Shown here piece after piece: positions 46,625 through 55,776 of a DNA stretch of 64,000 nt. Position 1 is the stretch's first letter. Each line of letters starts with the position of its first letter. The stretch spans positions 1 to 64,000 of the forward strand of contig CAMRSM010000013.1 in assembly GCA_947053345.1 (NCBI GenBank), given 5' to 3'. Position numbers and translations under genes: made by a program. This DNA comes from an uncultured Lachnospiraceae bacterium. GTDB taxonomy: Bacteria > Bacillota > Clostridia > Lachnospirales > Lachnospiraceae. The notes under the pieces were generated by a model. The model was not told the DNA's origin. It made no database searches and saw only the letters and a program-made list of their open reading frames with translations.

Positions 46625-48406
46625 CTAAACCGTCACCGCAATCTCAAGCTCCTTTAACTGCTTCTCATCGACCACGTTTGGAGCATCTGTCATCAGGCAG
46701 GACGCATCCTTAACTTTCGGGAACGCGATAACGTCGCGGATGGAATCCTCCTTTGCCATCAGCATGACAAGGCGGTCAAGCCCGTACGCCAGCCCGGCAT
46801 GCGGCGGAACACCGTACTTGAACGCGTTTAACAGGAAACCGAAACGCTCATACGCGTCCTCGCGCGTAAAGCCGAGCGCCTCAAACATCTGCTCCTGCAC
46901 ATCACTCTGGAAGATCCGCACCGATCCCCCGCCGATCTCCGTGCCGTTTAAGACGATATCGTATGCCTTGGCGCGCACCTTGCCCGGCTCGGCCACAAGC
47001 ATCGGCAGATCTTCTTCCATCGGCATCGTGAACGGATGGTGCATCGCCACAAAACGGTTTTCCTCCTCCGAGTACTCAAACAGCGGGAACTCCGTGACCC
47101 AGAGGAAATTATACTCATTTTTATCCAGCAAGTCAAGATTCTTTGCAATTTCAAGGCGCAGATTTCCGAGAACATCGTACACCACTTTGTTCTTATCGGC
47201 GGCAAAAAGCAGCAGGTCGCCGGATTTTCCGTCCATCGCCGCAATCAGGGCCTGTACCTGCTCTTCGGTGAGGAATTTGGTAAAGGAAGATTTCACCGTG
47301 CCGTCCTGCGCGATCGCGAGGTAAGCAAGCCCCTTCGCGCCGAAGTCTTTCGCGAAATCCACGAGCGCATCAATCTTCTTCCTCGGCATCTCACCCTGAC
47401 CGCCCACATTGATACCGCGCACGGTTCCGCCCGCCGCGATGGCAGAGGTAAAGACCGAAAAGCCGCAGTCCTTCACGACCCCGCTGACATCTTTTAACTC
47501 CATGCCAAAGCGGGTATCCGGTTTGTCCGAACCATAGCGGTCCATCGCCTCCTGCCATGTCATCCTCGGAATCGGGAGCGTGACCTTTACGCCGAGGACT
47601 TCCCAAAACAGTTTCTGCAAAAGCCTCTCATTGACATCAATCACATCGTCCACATCCACAAAAGAAAGTTCCATGTCAATCTGGGTAAATTCCGGCTGGC
47701 GGTCGGCGCGCAGATCCTCGTCGCGGAAACATCTTGCAAGCTGGAAATAGCGGTCGTAACCGGAACACATCAAAAGCTGCTTAAACAACTGCGGGGACTG
47801 CGGCAGCGCATAAAAATTCCCCGGATGCACACGGCTTGGCACCAGATAATCCCTCGCCCCCTCCGGCGTGGACTTGCACAACATCGGTGTCTCGATCTCA
47901 AGGAATCCCTCATCGGAGAGGAACTGCCGCGTCAGGGTCGCCACCCGGCTGCGCAGCATTAAATTGCGCTGCAGGTCCGGCCGGCGCAGGTCAAGATAAC
48001 GGTATTTTAAGCGCAGTTCCTCTTTTGTCTTGGAATCCTCCTCAACCGGGAACGGCGGGGTCAGCGCCTCCGAGAGGATGCGCAGTTCTTTCGCGCGGAT
48101 CTCGATATCCCCGGTAGCCAGATTGTCATTGACCGCGCCGGAACGCGCTTCCACACGCCCGACAACCGCAGCCACGAACTCACTGCGAAGCCGGGATGCT
48201 TTTTCAAAGCCCTCCGCGCCGATATCGCCCTCTTCAAATATGATCTGCAAAATGCCGGAGCGGTCCCTTAAGTCAACAAAAATAATGCCGCCCTTATTCC
48301 GGCTTTTCTGCACCCACCCCATCACCGTCACTTCTTCCCCGATGTTTGCGGCGGACACCTCCGTACAGCGGTGTGTCCGATGCAGTCCCTTCATTGATTC
48401 TGCCAT
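46625..48406 (-). CDS. aspS: Aspartyl-tRNA synthetase
   Basis: A 593-residue bacterial-type class II synthetase: N-terminal OB anticodon-binding domain (VTVMGWVQKSRNKGGIIFVDLRD), motif 2 FRDEDLRADRQPEFTQID, GAD insertion domain, and motif 3 GLAYGLDRLVM. It lies 77 nt downstream of hisS in the conserved hisS-aspS order. The bacterial type with a GAD domain is sometimes non-discriminating (also charging tRNA-Asn); the sequence alone does not settle this. Confidence 0.97.
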   Translation of the reverse strand: MAESMKGLHRTHRCTEVSAANIGEEVTVMGWVQKSRNKGGIIFVDLRDRSGILQIIFEEGDIGAEGFEKASRLRSEFVAAVVGRVEARSGAVNDNLATGDIEIRAKELRILSEALTPPFPVEEDSKTKEELRLKYRYLDLRRPDLQRNLMLRSRVATLTRQFLSDEGFLEIETPMLCKSTPEGARDYLVPSRVHPGNFYALPQSPQLFKQLLMCSGYDRYFQLARCFRDEDLRADRQPEFTQIDMELSFVDVDDVIDVNERLLQKLFWEVLGVKVTLPIPRMTWQEAMDRYGSDKPDTRFGMELKDVSGVVKDCGFSVFTSAIAAGGTVRGINVGGQGEMPRKKIDALVDFAKDFGAKGLAYLAIAQDGTVKSSFTKFLTEEQVQALIAAMDGKSGDLLLFAADKNKVVYDVLGNLRLEIAKNLDLLDKNEYNFLWVTEFPLFEYSEEENRFVAMHHPFTMPMEEDLPMLVAEPGKVRAKAYDIVLNGTEIGGGSVRIFQSDVQEQMFEALGFTREDAYERFGFLLNAFKYGVPPHAGLAYGLDRLVMLMAKEDSIRDVIAFPKVKDASCLMTDAPNVVDEKQLKELEIAVTV

Positions 48407-48483
48407 CTTACAATCCTTCCTTTCCCTTTATATCAGCGGATCCCTGCCGGGGCAGGCCAAAAAGGCCACGGCAAAATTCCGCC

Positions 48484-49731
48484 CTATTTTGCAAAAAACT
48501 CCACGAACTTATCAAGCGCGACCCCGGTCTGCTCCCCTGTCTCCATATTCTTGACCGATGCCGCATTTGCGGCAAGCTCGTCCCCACCAAGAATCACGGT
48601 ATATTTCGCCCCGATCTTGTTGGCATATTTCATCTGCGCTTTCACACTGCGCCCAAGGTAATCCGTTTCCGTCGCGATCCCGGCGGTGCGCAGGGCTGTC
48701 ACCAGACGGAACGCCTGTGCCTTCGCCTCGTTCCCAAGAATACCGACATACAGCGTCACCGGCTCCGGTTCGGGAAGGCTGACCCCCTCCTTCTCAAGGA
48801 AATACAGGATGCGCTCGATGCCGATGCCGAAACCGACGGACGGGATATCCTGCTTCTCGTCGATCTCATGCACCAGCCCGTCGTAGCGCCCGCCGCCGCA
48901 GAGCGTAAAGCCTTCCGAATTTACAAACTCAAACACGGTCTTCGTGTAATAATCAAGCCCCCGCACGATCCCGGTGTCAATCTCGTACGGGATGGAAAGC
49001 TCGTCAAGCAGGTGCTTTAACTCCTCAAAATGCTCCCTGCACTCATCGTCCAGATACTCGATCGTGCGCGGCGCGTCCTTCACAATCTTTTTGCATTCCG
49101 GCACCTTGCAGTCAATGACGCGCAGCGGATTCTTCCCCATGCGCTCGCGGCAGGTCTCGCACAGACAGTCCTCATGCTGTTTCAGATAGGCAAGCAGTGC
49201 GTCATTGTAGGTTCTGCGGCAGTTTTTGCAGCCGATGCTGTTGATGTGCAGTTTCGCATCCTTTAGCCCAAGCTCCCGGATAAAACCGGTCAGCAGCGTG
49301 ATCAATTCCACCTCTGCAAGCGGACTCCCCGCTCCCACAAATTCCACACCGAACTGGTGGTGCTGGCGCATCCTCCCGCTCTCCGGCTTTTCGTAGCGGA
49401 ATGCCTGCGTAAAATAGAACAATTTGGTCGGCTGCGGGTCGGCGTACATACTGTTTTCCAGATACGCGCGGATCGCCCCCGCCGTCCCCTCCGGCTTTAA
49501 GGTCACGCTCCGGTTCCCCTTGTCCATAAAAGTATACATTTCCTTCTGGACAACATCGGTTGTCTCCCCGACACCGCGCTGGAACAGTACCGTATGCTCA
49601 AACGCGGGGGTGATAATTTCTTTTATATGGTACGCCGCACAGATTGCCCGTGCCTTCGCCTCGATCCAAGTGCGCTTATTGATGTCAGCACCATACCAGT
49701 CCTGTGTCCCCTTTGGTCTTTGTGTTATCAT
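48484..49731 (-). CDS. hisS: Histidyl-tRNA synthetase
   Basis: A 415-residue class II synthetase: motif 2 [20 protein letters not shown], the histidine-A motif [12 protein letters not shown], motif 3 [10 protein letters not shown], and a C-terminal anticodon-binding domain. It also has a Cys cluster ([30 protein letters not shown]) typical of clostridial HisRS. Its start overlaps the preceding HD-domain gene by 47 nt. Confidence 0.97.
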   Translation of the reverse strand: MITQRPKGTQDWYGADINKRTWIEAKARAICAAYHIKEIITPAFEHTVLFQRGVGETTDVVQKEMYTFMDKGNRSVTLKPEGTAGAIRAYLENSMYADPQPTKLFYFTQAFRYEKPESGRMRQHHQFGVEFVGAGSPLAEVELITLLTGFIRELGLKDAKLHINSIGCKNCRRTYNDALLAYLKQHEDCLCETCRERMGKNPLRVIDCKVPECKKIVKDAPRTIEYLDDECREHFEELKHLLDELSIPYEIDTGIVRGLDYYTKTVFEFVNSEGFTLCGGGRYDGLVHEIDEKQDIPSVGFGIGIERILYFLEKEGVSLPEPEPVTLYVGILGNEAKAQAFRLVTALRTAGIATETDYLGRSVKAQMKYANKIGAKYTVILGGDELAANAASVKNMETGEQTGVALDKFVEFFAK

Positions 49732-50389
49732 ATTCCACTGCCCCTTTCACATTCTCTCGCTGCCTGATCTTCTCATTGACTGTCTCTGCAAACCACAATA
49801 TATCCTTCATGCGGTCTGAATGAACCAGACTTAAAAACGCCAGAAAAATCCTCATGTCAAAATGCCGCACCTCGTCGATCATCATCTCCACCGCCGCCAC
49901 GCTGTCAAACGCTGCCCGGTACGGCCTCTCCGAGATCAGGGCCGCGTACACGTCGCAGATGCGCAGGATCCTCGCGGCGAACGGGATTTTCTCCCCCCGC
50001 ATGTTGCCCGGATACCCTGTCCCGTCGTAATTCTCATGATGGTGGAGCACCGCGGCAAGCATCAGCTCCGAAAAACCGCCGATCTTTGACAACTTCTCAT
50101 AGCCAAGCTGCGGATGCATCCTGACATATTTCATCTCCTCGATCTGGAGCACGGCATTATCGCGGCCGTACAGGTATTTGCCAATCTGCAGTTTCCCGAT
50201 GTCATGCAGCATCCCCGCCTTCACGATCTCCTCACAAAATGCTTCGCCGCAGCAAAGTTCCTGTGCCAGAAGCCCCGCAAGATTGCTCACCAAAATCCCG
50301 TGATCCACCGCGTCGAACATATCGTTGCCCATCGAATCCTCCGCCCGGAGGATGGACCACAGCCCGTCATCCAAATCCCGTTGCATCAT
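49685..50389 (-). CDS. HD-GYP-type phosphohydrolase domain protein
   Basis: A 234-residue protein consisting almost only of an HD-GYP-like domain: [14 protein letters not shown] and [18 protein letters not shown], then [13 protein letters not shown]. It may hydrolyse c-di-GMP or a related nucleotide. The C-terminal 16 codons run into hisS in another frame. It starts 22 nt after hemZ and belongs to the same operon. Confidence 0.87.
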   Translation of the reverse strand: MMQRDLDDGLWSILRAEDSMGNDMFDAVDHGILVSNLAGLLAQELCCGEAFCEEIVKAGMLHDIGKLQIGKYLYGRDNAVLQIEEMKYVRMHPQLGYEKLSKIGGFSELMLAAVLHHHENYDGTGYPGNMRGEKIPFAARILRICDVYAALISERPYRAAFDSVAAVEMMIDEVRHFDMRIFLAFLSLVHSDRMKDILWFAETVNEKIRQRENVKGAVEYDNTKTKGDTGLVWC

Positions 50390-50411
50390 GTCGCACCCTT
50401 TCTTCCAAATT

Positions 50412-52049
50412 TTAAAGCTCTCCCCTGTGCCCGGACATAAAATGTTCCTTCCGCTCTATCATTTCGTCAATGCGTTCAATATAATCTTTCAGGCTCTTCA
50501 CATTCTCCACCCGCTCGATCTGGTCTTGCTTTGGCATGACATATTTTGTTGTCGCGCCCGCGCCGACCGCTATGATACTTTGCTTTTCCTCCATGATCAG
50601 GATGTTGTACAGCCCTTCCTTCCCGGGTTTTGCATAACCGACATTCTCCAGATTTTCCGTCATGTTCTTCTGCCGGTACAGATAGTATGGGTGATAACCG
50701 TTCGCCGCCGCGAATTCACGGGAAAGGCGCAGCATTTCCTGCACGCCCTGCGCTTTTAATCCCTCGTACTCCTCCCGGTTCGTGTTCAGCCGCGCTGCCC
50801 TCTTGATTGCCAGCGTATGTACCGTCAGATTGTCCGGTGCAAGCTTCCCGATGCGGGCGAGCGTTTCTGCGACATCCCCCGGTGTCTCATTGGCCAGCCC
50901 AAGGATCATGTCCATGTTGATATTGTCAAAACCCAGGGAGCGCGCCAGATAAAACGCTTTCTCAATCTCCTCCACCGAATGCCTGCGCCCGATCAGGTCA
51001 AGTGTCTCCTGCTTCATCGTCTGGGGATTGATCGAAATGCGGGAGATCCCATGCGCGCGGATGACCGAAAGCTTCTCTTTCGTGATGCTGTCCGGTCTGC
51101 CCGCCTCCACCGTGATCTCCTGTACACGGGACATGTCAAGATGCTCCTCCATGCAGGTAAACAGCCGGTCAAGCTGGCTCTCCGAGAGTGTCGTTGGTGT
51201 CCCCCCGCCCACATAGATGGTCTGCAGGCTTTTCCCCGGAACCGCCCCCCGCCTGCCCGCGTATCGGATCTCCTTGAAAAGCGCCTCCAGATACTCCTCC
51301 ATGCGCGCCCCATAAGCGGCGACCGGGTAGGAAGTAAAGGAACAATAATAGCAGGTGCTCGGGCAAAACGGAATGCCGATGTAAAGACTGTATCCGTCCC
51401 GGTAATCCATCCCCTGCAAAATCCCGTGCTCCGTCCTCGCCACATCAAGGCTTGTCGCGATCTTCTCCTCGGTACAAAAATATTCTTCCCGCATAAAGCG
51501 GGCGATCTCCTCCTCAGGAATCCCTTCCTCGAGCTGCGCGAGCACCTGTTTCGTCGGGCGGATGCCCGTTAAAATCCCCCAGGGCAGATGCACGCCGCTC
51601 ACTTCCTCAAGAAGCTGGTAGAGCGGGCGCATGAGCGCATTTTTGTAACCCCTGCGGTCGTCCTGTCTGCGGATGCCGAAAAACGCGTCCGCAAGCCACA
51701 CTTCCCCAGTCCGGACTGCCATGTAGCCTTCCTCCCCCGTCAGGTAAAAAGCAAAGTCCGGCACAAACGCAGGTTCCTCATTTTTTCCGTCCTCCGCGGC
51801 ACGCTGTCCCCACGGCGGCTCTTCGCCCTTCCCGGTCTCCTGAACCTTTAGCAGCCCCCCGTTCTCCGTCCGTCCTTCGCGCACCTGCGGATAGCATCGC
51901 CCTAAAAACGCGAGCCACTCTGCCGTATCCCCGATATTTTCCCGTATCTCTTCCTTTTGAACCGCAAAATCACAGCCGGGATAAAACGCTTTGATGAGCG
52001 GCCTCAAATCCTGCTCAAAATCCACGCCCCATATCATCATCTTAAACAT
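50412..52049 (-). CDS. hemZ: Oxygen-independent coproporphyrinogen-like radical SAM protein HemZ
   Basis: A 545-residue radical SAM protein. The 4Fe-4S motif CPSTCYYCSF (CxxxCxxC) lies near residue 240, followed by GGGTPTTLS and the HemN-type C-terminal region. The long N-terminal part before the radical SAM domain is characteristic of HemZ. Anaerobes often keep HemZ without complete haem synthesis, so the substrate is uncertain. Its start shares one base with the preceding stop (TGATG). Confidence 0.9.
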   Translation of the reverse strand: MFKMMIWGVDFEQDLRPLIKAFYPGCDFAVQKEEIRENIGDTAEWLAFLGRCYPQVREGRTENGGLLKVQETGKGEEPPWGQRAAEDGKNEEPAFVPDFAFYLTGEEGYMAVRTGEVWLADAFFGIRRQDDRRGYKNALMRPLYQLLEEVSGVHLPWGILTGIRPTKQVLAQLEEGIPEEEIARFMREEYFCTEEKIATSLDVARTEHGILQGMDYRDGYSLYIGIPFCPSTCYYCSFTSYPVAAYGARMEEYLEALFKEIRYAGRRGAVPGKSLQTIYVGGGTPTTLSESQLDRLFTCMEEHLDMSRVQEITVEAGRPDSITKEKLSVIRAHGISRISINPQTMKQETLDLIGRRHSVEEIEKAFYLARSLGFDNINMDMILGLANETPGDVAETLARIGKLAPDNLTVHTLAIKRAARLNTNREEYEGLKAQGVQEMLRLSREFAAANGYHPYYLYRQKNMTENLENVGYAKPGKEGLYNILIMEEKQSIIAVGAGATTKYVMPKQDQIERVENVKSLKDYIERIDEMIERKEHFMSGHRGEL

Positions 52050-52693
52050 CAGTACAGGTATCCTTCTTCATTCACATATGCATTATTCTCTTTTTCATAC
52101 GCGATGTTTGTCGCCGGACCGTGCCCCGGAAAAACCTGTGTCTGCCCCGGCAGAGAAAACAGCTTTTCCCGGATGGAGTCAGCCAGCACCCCCGCGTTCC
52201 CGGTCGGGAAATCCGTGCGTCCCACAGATTCAAAAAAGAGCGTATCTCCGGAGAACAATACCCCCTCCGGCTCAAAATAAAAGCAGACACCTCCCCCGGT
52301 ATGTCCCGGCGTGGCGATCACCCGGACGGTGAGTGCCCCAAAGGTGAGTATCTCCCCGTCCGTAAAGGTTTCATCCGCCAGAACCCCCCGGGCACACCCG
52401 AACTGCTGACCCGCATTCAGGCACGGATCCGCCGCGAGCTCCTTCTCCTCCACGCTGCAAAAAAGCTTCACGCCAAACTCCCTGCGCACATCGTCCGCCG
52501 CCAGTATATGGTCAAAATGCCCGTGCGTGAGCAGGATGCCGCGAAGATGCAGTTTTCTTTCCCGGATTTTCTCCGCAATCTTTCCCGCTGCAGCTCCCGG
52601 ATCGACCACAAGGGCATCTTTTTCTGCCTCATCATAAATGATGTAGCAGTTTGTCATCACGGGTCCCACGACCAATTTCTCTATTGTTATCAT
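52049..52693 (-). CDS. MBL-fold hydrolase (glyoxalase II-like)
   Basis: A 214-residue metallo-beta-lactamase-fold protein: metal motif THGHFDH, further ligands in TPGHTGG, GDTLFFESVGRTDFPTG and GHGPAT. It resembles YqgX/glyoxalase II enzymes that hydrolyse thioesters. It overlaps rel by 4 bp and hemZ by 1 bp, so it is tightly coupled. Confidence 0.92.
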   Translation of the reverse strand: MITIEKLVVGPVMTNCYIIYDEAEKDALVVDPGAAAGKIAEKIRERKLHLRGILLTHGHFDHILAADDVRREFGVKLFCSVEEKELAADPCLNAGQQFGCARGVLADETFTDGEILTFGALTVRVIATPGHTGGGVCFYFEPEGVLFSGDTLFFESVGRTDFPTGNAGVLADSIREKLFSLPGQTQVFPGHGPATNIAYEKENNAYVNEEGYLY

Positions 52694-54987
52694 CCCGTCG
52701 TCCTTTCCACATCAAGTACACTCTCGATCCCCCGCAGCTTTGTGATCAGCATCGCCAGCTGCTCCTTGCCGCCAACCGCGAAGCCCGCGCTGATTGTCGC
52801 CGTCCCCTGCTTGTTCGTGCGCGCCGTCAGGTTGCTGAGGATAATTTCATTTTCCGTAAACACGCGGGAAATATCAAGCAGGATACCGTTGCGGTTGTTC
52901 GCGTAAATGCGGATTTCAGCATTGTAGAGGGCATTTTCCGTGTCCCCTGACGGTGCGCTCCACTCCGCATCGATCAGCCTCGCGCGCTCCTCCTCCGACA
53001 GGCTCATCACATTGACGCAGTCCGTGCGGTGGATGGAGACTCCCCTGCCCCTTGTCACAAACCCGACAATCTCATCGCCCGGCACCGGCGAACAGCACTT
53101 GGAGAAATGCACTGCCACATCGTGGATGCCCTGCACGACAATGCCGCCTTTGCCATGCACCTGTGCCACCTTGTCATTCTTAATCTCCGCAACCGCCTCG
53201 AGCACCTGCTCATCCGTGATTTCCCTTTTATGCTTCTTCTCGTATTCCTCCAAGAGGCGGTTTACGATCTGCCCTTCTTTTAAGCCCCCGTGCCCGACCG
53301 CCGCGTAGATGGAATCCCAGTCGCGGAAGCCGTATTTGCGCATGCAGACTTCCATAAATTCGGTCTTTAACAGATCGCTTAACACGATGTTTTTCGTCTT
53401 GCAGTATGTCTGGATCATTTCCTTGCCGCGCAGGATATTATCTTCCTTGAGCTCCGCCTTAAACCACTGGTTGATCTTATTCTTCGCCTGCGTGCTCTTG
53501 ACAAGACTAAGCCAGTCGCGGCTCGGTCCTTTGGAATTTTGCGAGGTAATGACCTCGATGCGGTCGCCGTTCTGGATCACATAATCAAAGGTGACCAGCT
53601 TCCCGTTCACCCTGGCACCCACCATCTTGTTGCCAACCGCACTGTGGATGCTGTAGGCAAAATCAACCGGGGTCGAACCCGCCGGGAGGTTTTTCACATC
53701 GCCGGTCGGCGTAAAGCAGTACACGCTGTCGGAAAAGAGGTCAAGATCATTCTTTAACAGGCTTAAAAATTCCCGGTTGTCCGACATATCCCGCTGCCAT
53801 TCCAAAATCTGGCGCAGCCAGGTCAGCTTCTCCTCCTCCGTCCGCTCCGGTGTCTTCCCGTTCTGGGCTTCCTTGTATTTCCAGTGCGCCGCGATCCCGT
53901 ACTCCGCCGTGCGGTGCATCTCGTAGGTGCGGATCTGGATCTCAAACGGCTGGCCTTTTGGCCCGATCAGGGTCGTGTGCAGGGACTGGTACATATTGGC
54001 TTTTGGCATCGCGATATAATCCTTAAAACGCCCCGGGATCGGCTTATACATCTCATGGATTACCCCGAGGGCCGCATAACAGTCCTTCACAGTATCCACA
54101 ATGATACGGATCGCAAAAATATCATAGATCTGGTCAAAATTTTTATGCTGGTTGACCATCTTTTTGTAGATGCTGAAAAAATGTTTCACCCTGCCGTCAA
54201 TCTTCGCCTGAATGCCCGCATCCTCAATCTGTCCCCCCACATCGACAATGATATCGGCAATGAACTGGTCGCGCACCTCTTTCTTTGAGTCCAGGCGCTC
54301 CTCCAGCTCCTTGTAAACTTCGGGCTCAAGGTATTTTAACGATAAGTCGTCCAGCTCGATCTTGATCTTCGAGATACCGAGGCGCTGCGCGATCGGCGCG
54401 TAAATGTCCATCGTCTCGCGGGATTTTTCTATCTGTTTCGGAGGTGTCTGGTACTGCATGGTGCGCATATTGTGCAGGCGGTCGGCAAGTTTGATGAGGA
54501 TCACACGGATGTCCTTCGCCATCGCGAGGAACATCTTGCGCAGATTTTCCGCCTGGATCTCCACCTTATCCTTGGAATAATTCAGCTGGGTCAGTTTCGT
54601 GACACCGTCCACGAGAAGGGCAACTTCCTCCCCGAACTCCGCCCTAAGTTCCTCCGCCGTCATCACCGTATCCTCGACAACATCATGCAGGATACCCGCT
54701 ATGATAGACTCCTTGTCAAGCTCCAACTCCGCCAGAATGATAGCAACACAGATCGGGTGGATGATGTATGGCTCCCCTGACTTGCGCATCTGGCCCTCGT
54801 GCGCCTTAAGGGCTACCTGATATGCTTTTTCGATCATGGACAGGTCGGTAGAAGGATGGTAATTCCGAATTGTCCGCATCAAAATATCATGCAGCTCCTC
54901 CACGCTCGTAAAGTCCTTCGGCGTTGCAAAGGGTGCTTTATTCTCTATATTCTTTTCCTGCAGCTTGATCCCTTTTTCATCGTCCAT
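52690..54987 (-). CDS. rel: Bifunctional (p)ppGpp synthetase/hydrolase Rel
   Basis: A 765-residue stringent-response enzyme: HD hydrolase domain (LHDVVEDT, DRLHNMRTM), synthetase domain (YQSLHTTLIGPKGQPFEIQIRT), TGS domain (VYCFTPTGDVKNLPAGSTPVDFAY), helical/zinc-finger-like region and C-terminal ACT domain. Both catalytic domains look intact. The start at 54987 (MDDEKGIKLQ) has AGGAGG upstream; the ATG at 55014 would place that site inside the gene. Confidence 0.95.
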   Translation of the reverse strand: MDDEKGIKLQEKNIENKAPFATPKDFTSVEELHDILMRTIRNYHPSTDLSMIEKAYQVALKAHEGQMRKSGEPYIIHPICVAIILAELELDKESIIAGILHDVVEDTVMTAEELRAEFGEEVALLVDGVTKLTQLNYSKDKVEIQAENLRKMFLAMAKDIRVILIKLADRLHNMRTMQYQTPPKQIEKSRETMDIYAPIAQRLGISKIKIELDDLSLKYLEPEVYKELEERLDSKKEVRDQFIADIIVDVGGQIEDAGIQAKIDGRVKHFFSIYKKMVNQHKNFDQIYDIFAIRIIVDTVKDCYAALGVIHEMYKPIPGRFKDYIAMPKANMYQSLHTTLIGPKGQPFEIQIRTYEMHRTAEYGIAAHWKYKEAQNGKTPERTEEEKLTWLRQILEWQRDMSDNREFLSLLKNDLDLFSDSVYCFTPTGDVKNLPAGSTPVDFAYSIHSAVGNKMVGARVNGKLVTFDYVIQNGDRIEVITSQNSKGPSRDWLSLVKSTQAKNKINQWFKAELKEDNILRGKEMIQTYCKTKNIVLSDLLKTEFMEVCMRKYGFRDWDSIYAAVGHGGLKEGQIVNRLLEEYEKKHKREITDEQVLEAVAEIKNDKVAQVHGKGGIVVQGIHDVAVHFSKCCSPVPGDEIVGFVTRGRGVSIHRTDCVNVMSLSEEERARLIDAEWSAPSGDTENALYNAEIRIYANNRNGILLDISRVFTENEIILSNLTARTNKQGTATISAGFAVGGKEQLAMLITKLRGIESVLDVERTTG

Positions 54988-55064
54988 GATCGGCCTCCTA
55001 ATTATCAGTTCCATTTTAAGCTCCGCACCCTTTCTCTCTGCCCGTCATCGCGGAAACACTTTCC

Positions 55065-55100
55065 GTCCGCACTGCTCCCGGAAAATGGGGTGCTGATTAA
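55065..55100. other. Non-coding spacer upstream of rel with weak inverted repeats
   Basis: The 162-nt spacer between apt and rel contains GCACCC/GGGTGC-type arms (55026 and 55090 region) and a small CGGAAA/TTTCCG hairpin. The TTTTAAG near 55015 recalls the tail of the structured repeat, but the helices and internal loops do not match. Confidence 0.25.
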
Positions 55101-55149
55101 ACATATTTCGAATTTTTATATGTAAGCATTTGCTTTTTGCCCGCCCACA

Positions 55150-55671
55150 TTATTTTCCTTCGTAACATATTACGGAATCTACGTTATAACCTTTCAGCTG
55201 CTCCCTTCCACAGAGCCCGGCGAGTTCCATCAAAAATACAACCCTCACAACCTCACCGCCCAAACGCTCGATCAGGCGGATGATCGCCTTTGTCGTTCCT
55301 CCGGTGGCAATCAGGTCATCGACAATCACGACCTTTTGCCCTGGCCTGATCGCATCCCTGTGAATCTCAACCGTCGCCGTTCCGTACTCAAGCGCATACT
55401 CCTCCTCGATCGTCTCGCACGGCAGCTTCCCCTTCTTGCGCACCGGCACAAACGGTTTGTTCAGATTGTAGGCGACCGGAACTCCGAAAATAAAGCCTCT
55501 GGATTCCGGACCGACCACCACATCAAACTCTGTCCCCGAAAGGCGTGCCTGAATCTCGTCGATGGAGCGGTGCAGGCCTTGCGCATCCTGCAGCACACTC
55601 GTCACGTCCCGGAAAATAATCCCCTTTTCCGGAAAATCCGGAATACTCCTTACATAGTCCTTTAGTTCCTT
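55150..55671 (-). CDS. apt: Adenine phosphoribosyltransferase
   Basis: A 173-residue purine-salvage enzyme converting adenine + PRPP to AMP + PPi. The PRPP loop VVIVDDLIATGGTT, GPESRGFIFG and the N-terminal RSIPDFPEKGIIFRDVT are diagnostic. The start at 55671 (MKELKDYVRS) has AAAGGGG upstream. It begins the apt-rel-...-aspS cluster. Confidence 0.97.
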   Translation of the reverse strand, partial: KELKDYVRSIPDFPEKGIIFRDVTSVLQDAQGLHRSIDEIQARLSGTEFDVVVGPESRGFIFGVPVAYNLNKPFVPVRKKGKLPCETIEEEYALEYGTATVEIHRDAIRPGQKVVIVDDLIATGGTTKAIIRLIERLGGEVVRVVFLMELAGLCGREQLKGYNVDSVICYEGK

Positions 55672-55729
55672 CATCCTGATACCCCTTTCCTCACAACTCA
55701 AAAGTAATAAAATGCTATAATATCTAATA

Positions 55730-55757
55730 ATTATAACACTCTTTTGCCGATTCGCAA
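55730..55757 (-). promoter_or_regulatory. Promoter of apt (and probably rel onward)
   Basis: Minus strand: TTGCGA (55752-55757), 16 bp, TATAAT (55730-55735) within an extended TGTTATAAT. Confidence 0.65.
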
Positions 55758-55776
55758 CGTTTTTTTGTAAAAGAAG

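Noticed and set aside
54993-55100. Third copy of the structured leader repeat upstream of rel
   Set aside because: TTTTAAG and an AGGAGG are present, but the internal loops and helices do not match copies A and B.
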